Source: Rhizophlyctis rosea
Lineage: Eukaryota; Chytridiomycota; Chytridiomycetes; Rhizophlyctidales; Rhizophlyctidaceae
Length of the DNA stretch: 64,000 nucleotides
NCBI GenBank assembly: GCA_027596075.1
Contig: JADGJC010000081.1
Location: 1 to 64,000, forward strand
Direction: 5' to 3'
Shown here: positions 20,658 through 32,500 of the stretch, piece after piece
Layout of the letters: each line of letters begins with the position of its first letter
Numbering within the stretch: position 1 is the stretch's first letter
The notes under the pieces: generated by a model
The model's input: the letters and a program-made list of their open reading frames with translations, nothing else
Databases searched by the model: none
What the model was told of the DNA's origin: nothing
Made by a program: the position numbers and the translations under genes

Positions 20658-23600
20658 GCCTGAGTCACCTTGCGGCAACTTTCACACCATCGACACCTAC
20701 CACTGAGAAGCCCATATTTCAGTTAGAGACCGCACCCGTATTTCCTTCTAACCCAAACATTGCCGGGCCGCCCGTTCCTCCGCCCCGTGATAACTTGGAT
20801 TCGTGCTCTCTAGCCCATCTTCGTGCCATTGTGCGGCAGTCTCTGCAAGAAGTATATCTCACTTTTGATCCCTGGGAAAAGGTCATTGTCGATGTTGCAC
20901 TGGAAATAGCCCAGGATCTTCCCTATGTGCTGGAAATTCTCGGCAGGAATTCGCATCGTAATCATCAGAACAGCTTGCACCACGTCATCACGGTAGTTGC
21001 CGAGCCCGGTGGATCCCCACATGACTCTCATTATGTGCCAGGCGGATCAGATCATGGCGCGGACTCCAACAAATCTGATGCGGAGAACGGTCTTGGAGCC
21101 ACGCTGATTCTACATGGAGCGAAACGGGATCTGGACAGACTAGAGAAAGCAATGGAGTTGATGTAAGTTGATGCACCGACGGAATATTGCTCGTCAGTCT
21201 AACCAACATCTTACAATGCTCGTCGAATTCAACAGTATATTCGTCGTCTGCAACCTCAAGTTAGAGATGTATCTCTTCCGCGATCACTTCGCTCTTCGCA
21301 ACAATGTTCCCACGATTGATTCCTCGATCATCAACGGACATACTCCTGTTGCATCACCTATTCCGGTACGAAAGGCGGCACTAGCGGTTGGGAAATCGGT
21401 CTGGGATCTATTCCGATGGGGGAGTAGCAATTCCATTGTGGACGTTCCACGTTCCAGATCCAGCTCATCCTCAACTCTAAGCGGAGACGCCGACCATAGC
21501 ACTCCTGAAATTGCGAGCCAGCCGCTTTCAGCACGGAATCACAACCGCGAAACCTTGAATAGTAGCAATCGCTTTGATAGAGCCATCAAACAAATCGAGA
21601 AAACCATCATTTCCGCAAGCCCTGGCGTAATCTTTCCTCCTCCCCATCTCCTTGTTCGTCTACGCAACGAAGAGATGGAATTCATCACCCATACCTCTAA
21701 CGTCAACGCAACGCTACAAAAGGATGATCGCCGCGTCTCATACATGCCCGCCGATGTTGAATTCCCCGCGGTAAATGTTGCGTCCCAATTAAACATGGCA
21801 GGGGCATTCCCGACAAGAGCCCTATCACCACCGCCAGAAACGTATCGTCACAGCACGCTTAGTCCACCGATATCGCCTCCGCCAATATTTGATGCTGACC
21901 GAAAACGACACTCCACCCCTTCCGTTCATCCCAATCGCATTTCTGTCGACTCGAAGGCTGGACTTGGCTACCTGATGACGAATAACAACAGTTTAACGGG
22001 TGTTATGAAACATCAGAGTATCACTTTCGCTTTCACGTACTTTCATCGACATACAAGCACAATTCCTTGCAAGCGGCCGGAGATCGTGACAGTGGAATAT
22101 TATAGGAAGGATGCCGTGGATCATAAGAACGAGGGGTCCAATGATACTCTAAGTGACGATTGGAATACGACCGATCGTTCTTTAGGAGAGTATGTTTTGC
22201 TGCTTTGCAAGAAAGCAAGCGGGACGTGCTCAGATGAAACATGCGGAAGAGCAATGGGTGGTGTGAGTAGCCACATACAGCATTTTGGTATCAGCAACCA
22301 GCTCACTGACCATCCTTCCAGCACATCATCACATACACCCACGGCCACCGTCGCGTAAACGTCTGCGTCGAACGCGTCCCCTCACCCTCCGAAACCTCAC
22401 CCGCCACCCAACCCCTCTCAAACAATGAAATATATACCTGGACGTCCTGCGCCCACTGTCGCTTCACGACAACACCTATACCCATATCCGACGGGACATA
22501 CCACTATTCTTTCGCAAAGTACTTGGAGTTATTGTTTTACCATCCGCAGCTCAAGCCGAGCGACGCGTGCGAGTGTATTAGGAGGGAAGGGAGTGAAGGG
22601 ATTTTGAGCGCGCGGAGGTGTTGGAGGGTGGCGGGGTTGTGTGTCGTTTTCAGCGTGGAGGAGATTGAGTTGTTTGAGATGAGGGTTCCGAGGTGGCAGG
22701 TTGTTCCGGAGTGGGTTACGAAGACGCGGAATCGGAGGGCGAGGGTGGTGGGCCATGCGCTTGAGGCTGGGAACGGGAAGGCGGGGAATGGAGGGGTTAC
22801 GGTTCATACGGTGGAGGAGGAACCGGATTATTCGCTTGTTTCGGCGACGAAGGGGGAGATTACGGCGTTTTATGCTAGCGCTATTGGGCAGATTAGTGTT
22901 CTTCAGGCGAGAGTGTCCATGATACCGGCGCAGGAGGGTTTGGCGCAAGTGATGGCGGATATGGTTGATAATTTGCGGGAGGAGCAAGGGTGGTTGTGTG
23001 ATGTTGTTTGGGAAGGGATGGAGAAGGGGGAGATGAACAATGTGAGACGGAGGGTTGGGGAACGCGTGAAGGAGATTGTGGCGACGGTGGAGGAGTGGAA
23101 GAGTAAGTTTGGAAGTCGGAGCAGTGGTGGAGGAGGGGGTATGACGGATCCTGGTGCGCATCCACAAACGTGGTGTATACCAGAATACTGCACGTTGTCT
23201 AAACACCAGGCACGGTCGTGTCATGTGTTCCCGACGAGTAGTGTGATTGTGAGGGATGAGGAGCCCACGTCGATGATTGCTTTTATGCTTGATTCGAAGG
23301 ATTTTTATCGGAAGTTGGAGAGGGTTAGGGTTACGTTGAGGGAGAGGGAGGGGGATGGAGATGGGTTGGTGGGAGGAGGTGGAGGGGGTGTTGGTGGGAA
23401 TGGGGTTGGAGGAGACGCGCATACGGATTGGACGGCTGTTGAAGGGGATTGTAAGACGAAGGTGAAAGTTTTTGGAGGTGGGGAGGGGGGAGTTCGTAGG
23501 GGGTGTCATGCGAAATATAGTGAGTTATCTTTTCGCGTTGGGTTTTTTCCCGATCCAAAATCGTAACCCTATTCGCTCTTTTACCCAGAATGGCAAGAAA

Positions 23601-25006
23601 ACAAACACACATACTACTGCACGACGTACTTTTTGGACGAGTTTGCGGAGCTGAGGAGAAAGTGTGGAGTGGAGGAGAACTTTGTGAGGAGTTTGAGTCG
23701 GTGTACGAGGTGGGATGTTGGTGGGGGGAAGAGTCGGGTTGGGTTTTATAAGACTAGTGGTGCGTTTTTTATTTTTGAGGATGTGTTTGACTCTTGGCGA
23801 GAGTTTTCGGTTATTTGAAGCTTACCATGATCGCTTATCTTGTGCATGATGTAGATGATCTGTTAGTGGTGAAGCAACTGGCGGTGAAGTGGACGATAGT
23901 GGAGAAGGATGCGCTTTTAATGTTTGCGCCGAGGTATTTTGAGTATATGGGGAATAGTGATAAGGTGAGGAGTTCTGAGTGTGCATGATAGAAATCTCCC
24001 GCCGCGGTTGGCGGTATCCCGCCCTTTTCCAATGTTGATTATTTGGCACTTATACATGATCGTTGTTCTCTGGCAACCAGAATCCGACGATCCTCGCAAA
24101 GATTTTTGGCTTTTATACCATCAAGCAAAAGAACTTGCAGACTGGGCAGGTGGTGAAGATGGATGTGTTGATTATGGAGCATTTGTTTGCGGGGGTGAAG
24201 GTGTCGCGGGTGAGTTGAGTTGAAGCTGTGGTTTCGTACCTGTCTTTTTTTTTATTTATTTCGGGACATTGTATTCATCGGGTTTCCTCCGATTTCTTTT
24301 GCAGAAATTCGATTTAAAGGGTATACCCGACCGCCATTGTGTGACGCGGAAACAGTTGGAGAGTGGTGTGATGTGGGATGGGGAGTGGGAGGATGGTAAG
24401 TTTTTTGCTTTTTTTCGAGTATACAGTAATACTCGAATGGGATTTTTCCATGATCTGCTTTTCTAAACTTGAACTCAAATTCCAGGTCGATACAAACAAC
24501 TTCTGAAGCTCCACGCCCACAGCAAAAAGATTATACAGGAGTCTGTATGGAACGATACCGAATTCTTATGTGAAGCGAACGTGATGGATTATTCGTTGTT
24601 GGTTGGGGTTAATGATGAGAGGAAGGAGTTGGTTGTTGGGATCGTTGGTAAGGAGTTACCTCCTTTTCATTCCTGAATAGTTCGCATCAGATATTCATTT
24701 TCTTTTGATGTAGACTTTATCGGTCCGTATACATGGTATAAGAAACTCGAGTCGCGGGGCAAGACGACGTTGATGCCGTTGAGAGGCGGGAAGGAGGTGA
24801 CGGTTTTGCCGCCTGATCGGTATCGGGATAGGTTTAGGAAGGCTATGGACGAGAATTTCTTGATGGTTCCTGGTGAGTGGGTATGTTTGGTTTTTAATGA
24901 ACGTGAGAGTTGGAGCTCAGTGATTGTCTGATGTGCAGATAAGTGGATCAAAGTACCGTCACAAGAGGCGATTGGAAAGACCCGCAAGTTGCCTTCTATT
25001 TTATGA
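20658..25006 (+). CDS. FAB1: 1-phosphatidylinositol-3-phosphate 5-kinase (FAB1/PIKfyve)
   Basis: Makes PI(3,5)P2 from PI3P on endosomes and vacuoles. The first supported exon encodes a Pro-rich segment, then the start of a degenerate CCT/TCP-1 domain (HLRAIVRQSLQEVYLTFDPW). The splice at 21163 gives IFVVCNLKLEMYLFRDHFAL, the hallmark end of the CCT region. The Cys/His-rich region follows (VNVCVERVPSP, YTWTSCAHCRFTTTPIPISD, YSFAKYLELLFYHPQLKPSD), then VIVRDEEPTSMIAF. The lipid-kinase domain is spread over small exons: RYFEYMGNSDK, NPTILAKIFGFYTIK, VLIMEHLF, KFDLKGIPDRHC, ANVMDYSLLVGVNDE, IVDFIGPYTWYKKLE and DKWIKVPS. The DLKG, MDYSLLVGV and IVDF motifs support catalysis. No N-terminal FYVE or DEP domain was found upstream, so either the start is missing or this is a FYVE-less type. 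The 5' exon is unresolved. Confidence 0.88.
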
Positions 25007-25483
25007 GTTTGGTTGTTGTGGGTTGTATTTGGGTTGATGCTCCCCAATCAGTACCACTTTTGCGCCCGTAAGACCCCGCTATTTGATAGTGTTGATGTTA
25101 TGTAGATAGAATATGTAGATTGGCGGCCAGATTTGGTTTTGGCCAGCCCTCCACCGTTTTGTTACCCTTTCACTTTTTTGCGATACCTTTTTTTTTTTTC
25201 ATAGCGAATATGTTAGCTCAGCATGTAGTGTATGTGTTTCATTATTCTTTCATTTCGACTGTGGGTATGTAATTTCTGTACTAGTAGTGAATCAATTTGC
25301 GTTCTGCCGTATTGCTGACGACGATGATCGAATGGATGATCAAATGGATGTGCAGTTCAATGGACACGGTGGGGACACGAAGATGAAGCCTTTGTTAGCA
25401 ACCACTTTACAGGCTATTGAATTGTGTTGAGGCGGTTGGAGGGTATTAATGGTGATGGATGATGCGTGTTTCCTTCCTTTCTG
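25007..25483. other. Convergent intergenic region
   Basis: 3' flank of FAB1 and of the EVE-domain gene. Contains a poly-T run (about 25189-25199) and a GATCGAATGGATGATCAAATGGATG imperfect short duplication near 25326; no gene seen. Confidence 0.5.
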
Positions 25484-26681
25484 TTACGTGTCCCCATCTC
25501 CATCCTTTGTTGCTTCTTCCACGTTCTCCAAAGATAGAATAAAATCCCATTCTGCCTTTTTCACTGTCTGCACCGATAACCGACCTTTTCGAAGGAGCAC
25601 CATGTCATTTAGTGGGCGCGTGTTCTTATGTGTTTGCAGTTCTTTAAGGGAAATGAGACGTGAGAGTTTTCTGACGAACTTTACGTCGACCTGTGTGCGA
25701 GGAAGTGGTAAGATGAAGGGGGTGAGGTTTGGTTGAGGTGGAAGGGGGGCGGGGTTGTTGACCATACCATCATCCATCTTGGATTCTCAGGATCTGACTT
25801 GGAATCGTAGTATGGGTGGTTGGAATCGAAAGCCGTGACTGACGGGGAAAATCATAAGCGGAAGAAGATGGAAAACCCCTGAAACATCCCCTTCCGCCGA
25901 CTTACAATCTGGGTATGCCTCCTTGGCAACTTCGGCTATGCCTGCAATGCCCGGTGTTTTACAGTTTGAATGGTAGAAGAAGCACTTTGTGTGGGCCGAT
26001 TGGTGGGCAGATTCGTAGGAAGTTCAAGAGTACGCATTGGATGGATTCACGGAATATTTACCTTATCTCCAACCTTCATCCTATCCCTCATGATATTTCG
26101 CGCCTCATAATTGCGGACACCGTCCCATGATGAAATTCCTTTGAGAGCTAGGTCATCAATGCTGCCATGATGTATAAGCCATGAATGACAGGGCGCAAAT
26201 ATGGACAAAGCATGTTCCTCCAACATACCTGAACTTTGTCCAATACGGTTAGTTGAAAGATGTGGAGAGGTTGGGAATCCGGAAACAAACCTTCACGTCA
26301 ACAGCGTTCTCCACCCGAGATTCAGGTTCAGCTTTGATCAGAAAGAAGCGTTCTTCCGAAGCTGTGTCGTCGCTTTGTGCGTCTTGGGATGGTGGGGTAG
26401 TACTGGTACTTTTCTTTTTCGGGATAGAAGGCTCCTTCTTGGCTTTCTGTTTGTCAGAGTGAGTTGCGGGTTCTGACAGCTGGCATGCTTCCCATGCCTC
26501 TCCCTATATGGACCTTTGAGGGTGGTCCATCTGAAATGCTTTCTGGTTCTTTGACAGGTTGTGAGGCAGAACGTTTTGTGCCGCGTTTACTTGAAGGAGT
26601 TTCCGGTTGCTCTGCACTTCCACTTGCGGACAAGGCCTCAGCGGCTTTGACTGCGGCCCTTCTCTTCGGTCTCTCGGACAT
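25484..26681 (-). CDS. EVE-domain protein (thymocyte nuclear protein 1-like)
   Basis: Exons read right to left. The first (26681 down to about 26455) is a basic nuclear-type leader (MSERPKRRAAVKAAEALSAS). Later exons give FFLIKAEPESRVENAVDVK, SSWDGVRNYEARNIMRDRMK, CFFYHSNCKTPGIAGIAEVA plus KEAYPD, YYDSKSDPENPRWMM joined to VDVKFVRKLSRLISLKEL, and LLRKGRLSVQTVKKAEWDFI at the end. This is the complete EVE fold of Thy28/THYN1, including the 'WDGVRNYxARN' and 'FYHSNCKxPGI' signatures that form the binding pocket for modified bases (5-methylcytosine-type or m6A-type readers, as in YTH relatives). EVE proteins are often linked to DNA or RNA modification. It is an ordinary host-type gene with introns, divergent from the P-type ATPase, 392 bp apart. 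Confidence 0.9.
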
Positions 26682-27073
26682 GATCGCGGTCAGAAAGTGT
26701 TGTATGAGTGATGCGTGGGAATGCTTGCAGTTGGGAGAAAGTGGGTTTGGGAGATTACTGGTAGTTGGGTTTCGACAGTTTTATCAATTTACCTATCACC
26801 TTATCACCGCTACGCTTGCAGAAGGGAAAGCAACAAAACAGAAAACCGTCTTGGAAGTTGGAAGTTAGAACTCCCCCCCCTTTGTCCAGTGAGCTGCGCA
26901 CCGTGGAGTCGGACCGACGGAGAGCCGCGCTCTAGGGTCCGCTTGCATTGGAAGATCAGGGTCCCTGATCGGGAGATCCACCGCTCAACCATCCCACACT
27001 ATTTCTTTCAAGAATTTGCAAAATGAAACTTTACCTGCTTTTCGACTAGTTCGTTGGCCGCAACTCTCTCTTC
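26682..27073. promoter_or_regulatory. Divergent promoter region, EVE gene and P-type ATPase
   Basis: A 392-bp interval between the two start codons, containing a C-run near 26873-26880 and GATCAGGGTCCCTGATC (26956-26972), a perfect palindrome that could bind a dimeric regulator. No TATA box stands out. No gene inside. Confidence 0.45.
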
Positions 27074-30000
27074 ATGTCGTCATCAATTTCCGAAACCAAC
27101 CCAGCAGTTGAGCAACCGAACGAGGATAATGAGGAGGCATCCGAGGATGCTTCTGCCCAATCTTCAGCCGATGAGATTGCGGCAGGCTCTCACCGCTCCA
27201 AGTCAACAAGAGAAGCATTATTTGCGCCTTACCCTACACATGGACAGCGCAATAAGAAAAGCGCTGCGGAACTTGAAGCTGAACAAGCTAAAGCGGAGCG
27301 AACTCGTCTGGCGGCAATGGCCATAGCGGCTGATGTCAGGTAAAACATACCATATGATAGGCATCCGCCCTCTGTGAAGCCAGACGTGTCAATGCATACT
27401 TATCTTCATCTTAGAGACCGGATGGGCAAACGGACTTCAAGCTTCATTGGCATGAAAGACTTGAAAGGGAAGGCTACAGACTCGAAGACCCCAGCGGAAG
27501 GCGCCGCACGCAGGCAATCCACATCACCCACGGATGCACTGACTTCCAATGCATCCGAGGAAGTGAAAGCAATTGAGCAGATGGCAGCGACAGATCGGAA
27601 AGCACATATCCAAACAGATATTGTATGTTCGCGTCTGACTGCTCAATAGGAAGTCATCCTCATCTATCATGACTTTCTCATTAGACAGAACACAGGTTAC
27701 CACTATCAACCCTTACATCCCGCCTCTCCACGTCAGTCAACACCAAAACCCCTCTAAAGTCTGCTGGGCTGTCCAGTGAAGCAGCCGCCAACCGGCTAGC
27801 AGAAAATGGCCCTAATGCAATCAGTCCGCCAAAGCGACGCCTGCCGATCTGGAAGTTCCTACAATGTCTCGCAAACCTTTTCAACGTTCTTCTTGCTGCC
27901 GCAGGATGTGGATATCTCATCATGTACTTCATCAACCCCGCTGACTATTTTGAGAATGTATGTTCTGTTGGTCAACATTTCCAGCGACCCCATCTTAAGC
28001 ACAACTATAGCCTAGGGAGATATTGATCAAGGATCTTTCCAGGTGCCCATAGCCTGCATCCTGATCGGAGTTGCATTCGTGAATGCAGAAATTGAGTTTT
28101 ATGAGCTGCAGAAGATTGCTGCCATTCTGAGTTCGTTCACCGTAGGTGGCTTCGCTTTGGTCAGATTTAGAGGGATTGTGCTCATTGGTTTCTATGCCGT
28201 ATAGACTTTGATTCCGCCACAGGCTGATGTGGTACGCTCTTCTGCCTTATGCACAATCATGGCACGCGACATCGTAACGGGGGATGTGATATCACTCCGC
28301 CCCGGATCACGTGTCCCTGCCGATGCGATCATCTTTTATGCAGCTGACTGCAAAGTCGATGCTTCCTCTTTGACTGGAGAGAACGAGCCGGTAGGGAAGT
28401 GGGCACTGGAGAATGGAGCAGGGGCGAATGAAGAAGCATTTGAGGCACCAAACCTGGTCTTCAATGGGTCTGTCGTGGTATCAGGTCAGTCGCACCATGT
28501 ACGTTGAAGGCATCATTGATATATGCTGATATCTTCCGATTTGAATCAGGAGAAGCATACTGCATAGCAATACGTACGGGTGACAAAACCATTCTAGGGC
28601 GTATTGCACAACTTAGCAAGCATGAAAAGAAAAGACGGAGTCCTCTGTCAAAAGAGATTCATCGGTTTTGCCACACAATATCGGTCTTGGCCTCACTTAC
28701 GGCTCTCATATTCTTCATTATTGCCCTTGCGCGCCGCGGAAACTTCAACTATGCCCTGACATTTGGCATCGGAATCATTATTGCGTGGATCCCACAAGGA
28801 CTCGCTGTGACCATTACTATGCTCCTCACGATAGCGGCAAGACGGATGGCTCAGCGTTCGGTGCTGGTGAAGGATTTGCATGGCGTCGAGACTCTCGGGG
28901 CGGTCACTATGCTGGCGACTGACAAGACTGGAACCATTACTGCCAATGCAATGACAGTGCTGTATGTATGGACAAATGGGACAATGTACTTCTCTGGACC
29001 TGGAGGAGCCAAGGCTTGTCCACCGGGAGAGCGACCTCTGAAAGTGGACGCAAGTGGGGTAGCGCAGATTTTGCATATGAGTGCAACGTGTACCAGGTAT
29101 GTTTGTATCACCGCCCGAGATCGTTGTATAGACTAGTCTCACATACATGGTTTCGAAGAGCACGATTTGATAGAACAGATGTAAAGCCGCCCGAGAGGTA
29201 TGTTTACTCAGATGTTGACATGTAAGGATCAGCACTAATTTTCCCTAGAGTCGCTCTGGGCGATGCAACAGAAGCGGGACTTCTGCGGTTTGCCGGACAG
29301 CGGCTCATGAATATAGACAGAGTATGTAGACCATGATGCTTTCAGCATGCTCTTTTGATGCACTCATCGTCAACTCTTGCAGGTTCCAGACCTTTACCCC
29401 AAAGTGTTTGAGATCCCATTCTCATCAGATACAAAAACCCACTTGACCATCCATCGGAAGGGGCACGCCACTGGAGGGCTGACGATGCACATGAAAGGGG
29501 CGCCTGAAGCGGTTTGGAATGCTTGCAGCACCATATGGAAGGATGGGAAGGCTGTGCCGATAGCTGATGTGGACAGGCAAGCCTATGCCGATGCGCATGC
29601 AGATATGTGCGCACGGGGGCATCGAGTGCTTGCATTCGCTATGTTGCAGCTGAATGGGCAAAAGTATCCGGATAATTGGCGGTTCGATAGGGAGAAAAAG
29701 AACTTTCCGATGGTGAGAGAGGAATTTTGAAGTTACATATGATCAGTTTTTTTAACGTTCAGTTTCACGCACAGACGGATCTGACATTTGTAGGGCTTGT
29801 TAGTTTGGAAGATCCACCGAAACATGGTGTCCGTGAAGCTGTTGGACAATTGAGAATTGCGGGTATAAAGGTGACCATGATCACTGGAGACCATCCATTG
29901 ACAGCTGAGGTGTGGATGTTCCCTTTCCATTAAATTCTCACAAGATCCTAATATCGTTGGTTTCCAGGCAGTATCTCGACGTGTGAATATCATAACTACG

Positions 30001-32112
30001 CCAACTCCAACTCGAGCATTAACGCCGGATGACCTCCCCTTGCGACCACCATCAAACCTAAGCTCCGCAATCAATGCAGTCATTATCACCGGCGCTGTTC
30101 TTCCCCATCTGTCGCCCATGGACTGGTCTTATCTGATGAACTATGACGAGCTTGTATTTGCACGAACTTCGCCTGCGCAAAAGCTAGAGATCGTGACTCG
30201 GGCGCAAGCAATGGGCCACATTGTTGGGGTCACGGGAGACGGAGTGAATGATGCGGCTGCTCTCAAGAAAGCAGACTTGGGGATTGCGATGAACAAGACC
30301 GGCAGCGACGTCAGCAAGGAGGCGGCCGGAATGATTTTGTTGGATGATGACTTTGCTAGTATCGTGAAAGGAGTTATGGAAGGTATGGAGAGATGCATTT
30401 GGAGTTCATGACTCCGTGCTCAATGTACTTTTCTCATAGGGAGATTGATTTTCCAAAACATGAAGAAGGCGATGTCTTACTCGCTCACCCATATCGTGCC
30501 AGAAGTGCTGCCGTACCTTCTCTACGTCCTTGTACCAATACCGCAGTGCTTGACCTCAATTCAGATTCTGGCAGTCGATTTGGGCTTTGAAATATTCATC
30601 ACTTTGTCATTTGCGTTCGAGCCACCAGAAGACGCAGATTTGTTGATGCGCCTGCCGCCACGGCGACCTGTCAAGAAGAGCACCTTGAATGATATTGAAG
30701 CTGGGGTTGACGTGGAGTTCAAATTGGAGCAAGAAGTCGATGACGATGACGATGATGATGAGGATGGGGAGGATGATGGAGGAGTACGAGAGAAACCCCT
30801 GGAGGATGGAAAGGCAGTACCAAGCAATGTGCCTTTGGGGAAAGCAACTGTGACGGATTCCAGGATGCTCATGTCCAGACTGGTTGACGACGAGGCCGAC
30901 ATGCTATTACATGACCTTCATCGCGCGGCAGTTGACCCTGACGCGTTGACGCCAGAACAAAAAGCCATTGAAGCTCGCCTTCGTCATCGCTATACAAGAT
31001 TCATTGATGAACTGAAGTTCATGGTGACTAAACCGGCTTACTGGAGAGCTCAATATCGTCAGTGGCGCGAATTAGCTAGTGCTGGGTTCAGAGCAGGCGA
31101 AAGGCTTGTGGATGGGGAGGTGATGAGCTGGGCATATTTGGAGGGAGGTGTAATCGAATGTGCAGGAGCTTTGGTGGCGTTCTTCACGGTGCTAGGCTCA
31201 CACGGCATGACACCGGCAGACGCTGTTAGGACAATGCGGAAGAACGGAAAGCAGGCTTTCCTTCCTCATGGGCCAGCCATTACGCTGTCTGATGGAACCA
31301 TTATGGTATGCACTGGTGCCCACTCTCTTGGTCATTCTTGGTTAAACAAACATATTACAGCCAGGCGAAGCACAGTATGAAGCCTTGAAAGAAGCGCAGA
31401 GTATTTTCTACTTGTCTATCCTACTCATCCAAATATGGAATTTGTTCGCTTGTAAAGCGCGGATCCGGCTGCCTTTTGGAGGGTTCATGCTACAGTAAGT
31501 CCAAATGCATTTGCCCAAGCCACCACATCATCTGATGCAAAATTTACAGAAACCATAAAACATGGTATTCTACCTTCGCTGGATGCGTCATTGCTTTTTT
31601 CATCGTGTATACACCTTTCATGAATGGTCAGTCAGTCGTAAGACTCCACTGTAGTCCGTTGTGATTATATGTCTTACCCGTCAATGTCCAGCTGTGTTCC
31701 TCACATCAATGACTCTCGACCCCTTTTTCCTTTTAATACCGATCTGTTTTGGAGCTCTTCTGCTGGGATACTCCGCAGCCCGTCGAATGCTTCTGCGCAA
31801 ATGTAAGGGTGTTATGCTAAGTTCATTTGACCTTGCGGCTGACTGGAAGTGAACGTTTTCAGTGGCTCCCGAGCGGTGGAATCCAGACGTAATGGGTCTC
31901 AACATGACCGCAAGCAATTGGGTAAGTTCTCTGTATGCCCTTTTTCCAGTGAGAATCTTTGCTGATAACATCCTTTCCAGCTTTTGAATGACTCCAAGGC
32001 ACAATCTACTAGCCACCAAAATCAAAATGGCGCATTTAGCAAGCTAATAGCAGGGATGAGCCAAGTGAGAGACCGCTTGAAGGACGTTATTGTAAAAACG
32101 GGAAGAGCTTAA
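27074..32112 (+). CDS. Type IIC (Na,K/H,K-ATPase-like) P-type cation pump
   Basis: About 1,250 aa over many exons. After an acidic/Ser-rich leader comes the cation-ATPase N domain ([20 protein letters not shown]), then the actuator region with [15 protein letters not shown] and [11 protein letters not shown]4 with [28 protein letters not shown] (phosphorylated Asp), HMKGAP (nucleotide domain), [32 protein letters not shown] and [18 protein letters not shown]5 ([12 protein letters not shown]) and M6 ([14 protein letters not shown]). Sequence order and motifs fit alpha subunits of animal Na,K-ATPase more than fungal ENA or PMR1 pumps. Departures: Gln replaces the M4 Glu (codon 28795-28797), Glu replaces the second M6 Asp (30589-30591), DKTGTIT replaces DKTGTLT, and about 140 extra acidic residues lie between M6 and M7. 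Ion specificity is therefore uncertain. Final exons (31370-32112) carry M8-M10. Confidence 0.9.
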
Positions 32113-32500
32113 AATACCCGGGGTGCTTCTTTACAAATAGCTGAGCTTGATTGCGAGGGCCGACTCATTTTGAAACAAGTATAACTCGGAATCGCGACTA
32201 TCAAGTCAAGGGACTGAACAGACCCAACTGACCTAACTATTTTTGAAGTCAGAAGTCATGGAGGCAACTGTCAAAGACCCGTGGCGGTCTCCAGACAAAT
32301 GATTCACGATGACGCATCCAAACAACCCTGGCCCGTTCTCGCATCTGCTTCGTTGAATTTTACGTTGAACTTCTTGCCGTTTTGCTTTCAAGTTCAACCT
32401 CTGAAGACCCTTCCGCCCTCCATCAGTACGAACCTCACCTTTTGCAGTCCAATACACCCGTACTCTGAACCTATACCTTTGTCGCTGAACCTCTCTCACC
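32113..32500. other. Intergenic region, RPT5 promoter
   Basis: About 390 bp between the ATPase stop and RPT5. The 150 bp before 32501 are pyrimidine-rich. No gene or repeat seen. I could not identify a clear proteasome-associated control element. Confidence 0.45.

Noticed and set aside
22529..23509. 326-codon minus-strand frame
   Set aside because: Antisense shadow of the G-rich FAB1 exon; its His/Pro/Leu-rich protein is an artefact of codon composition.
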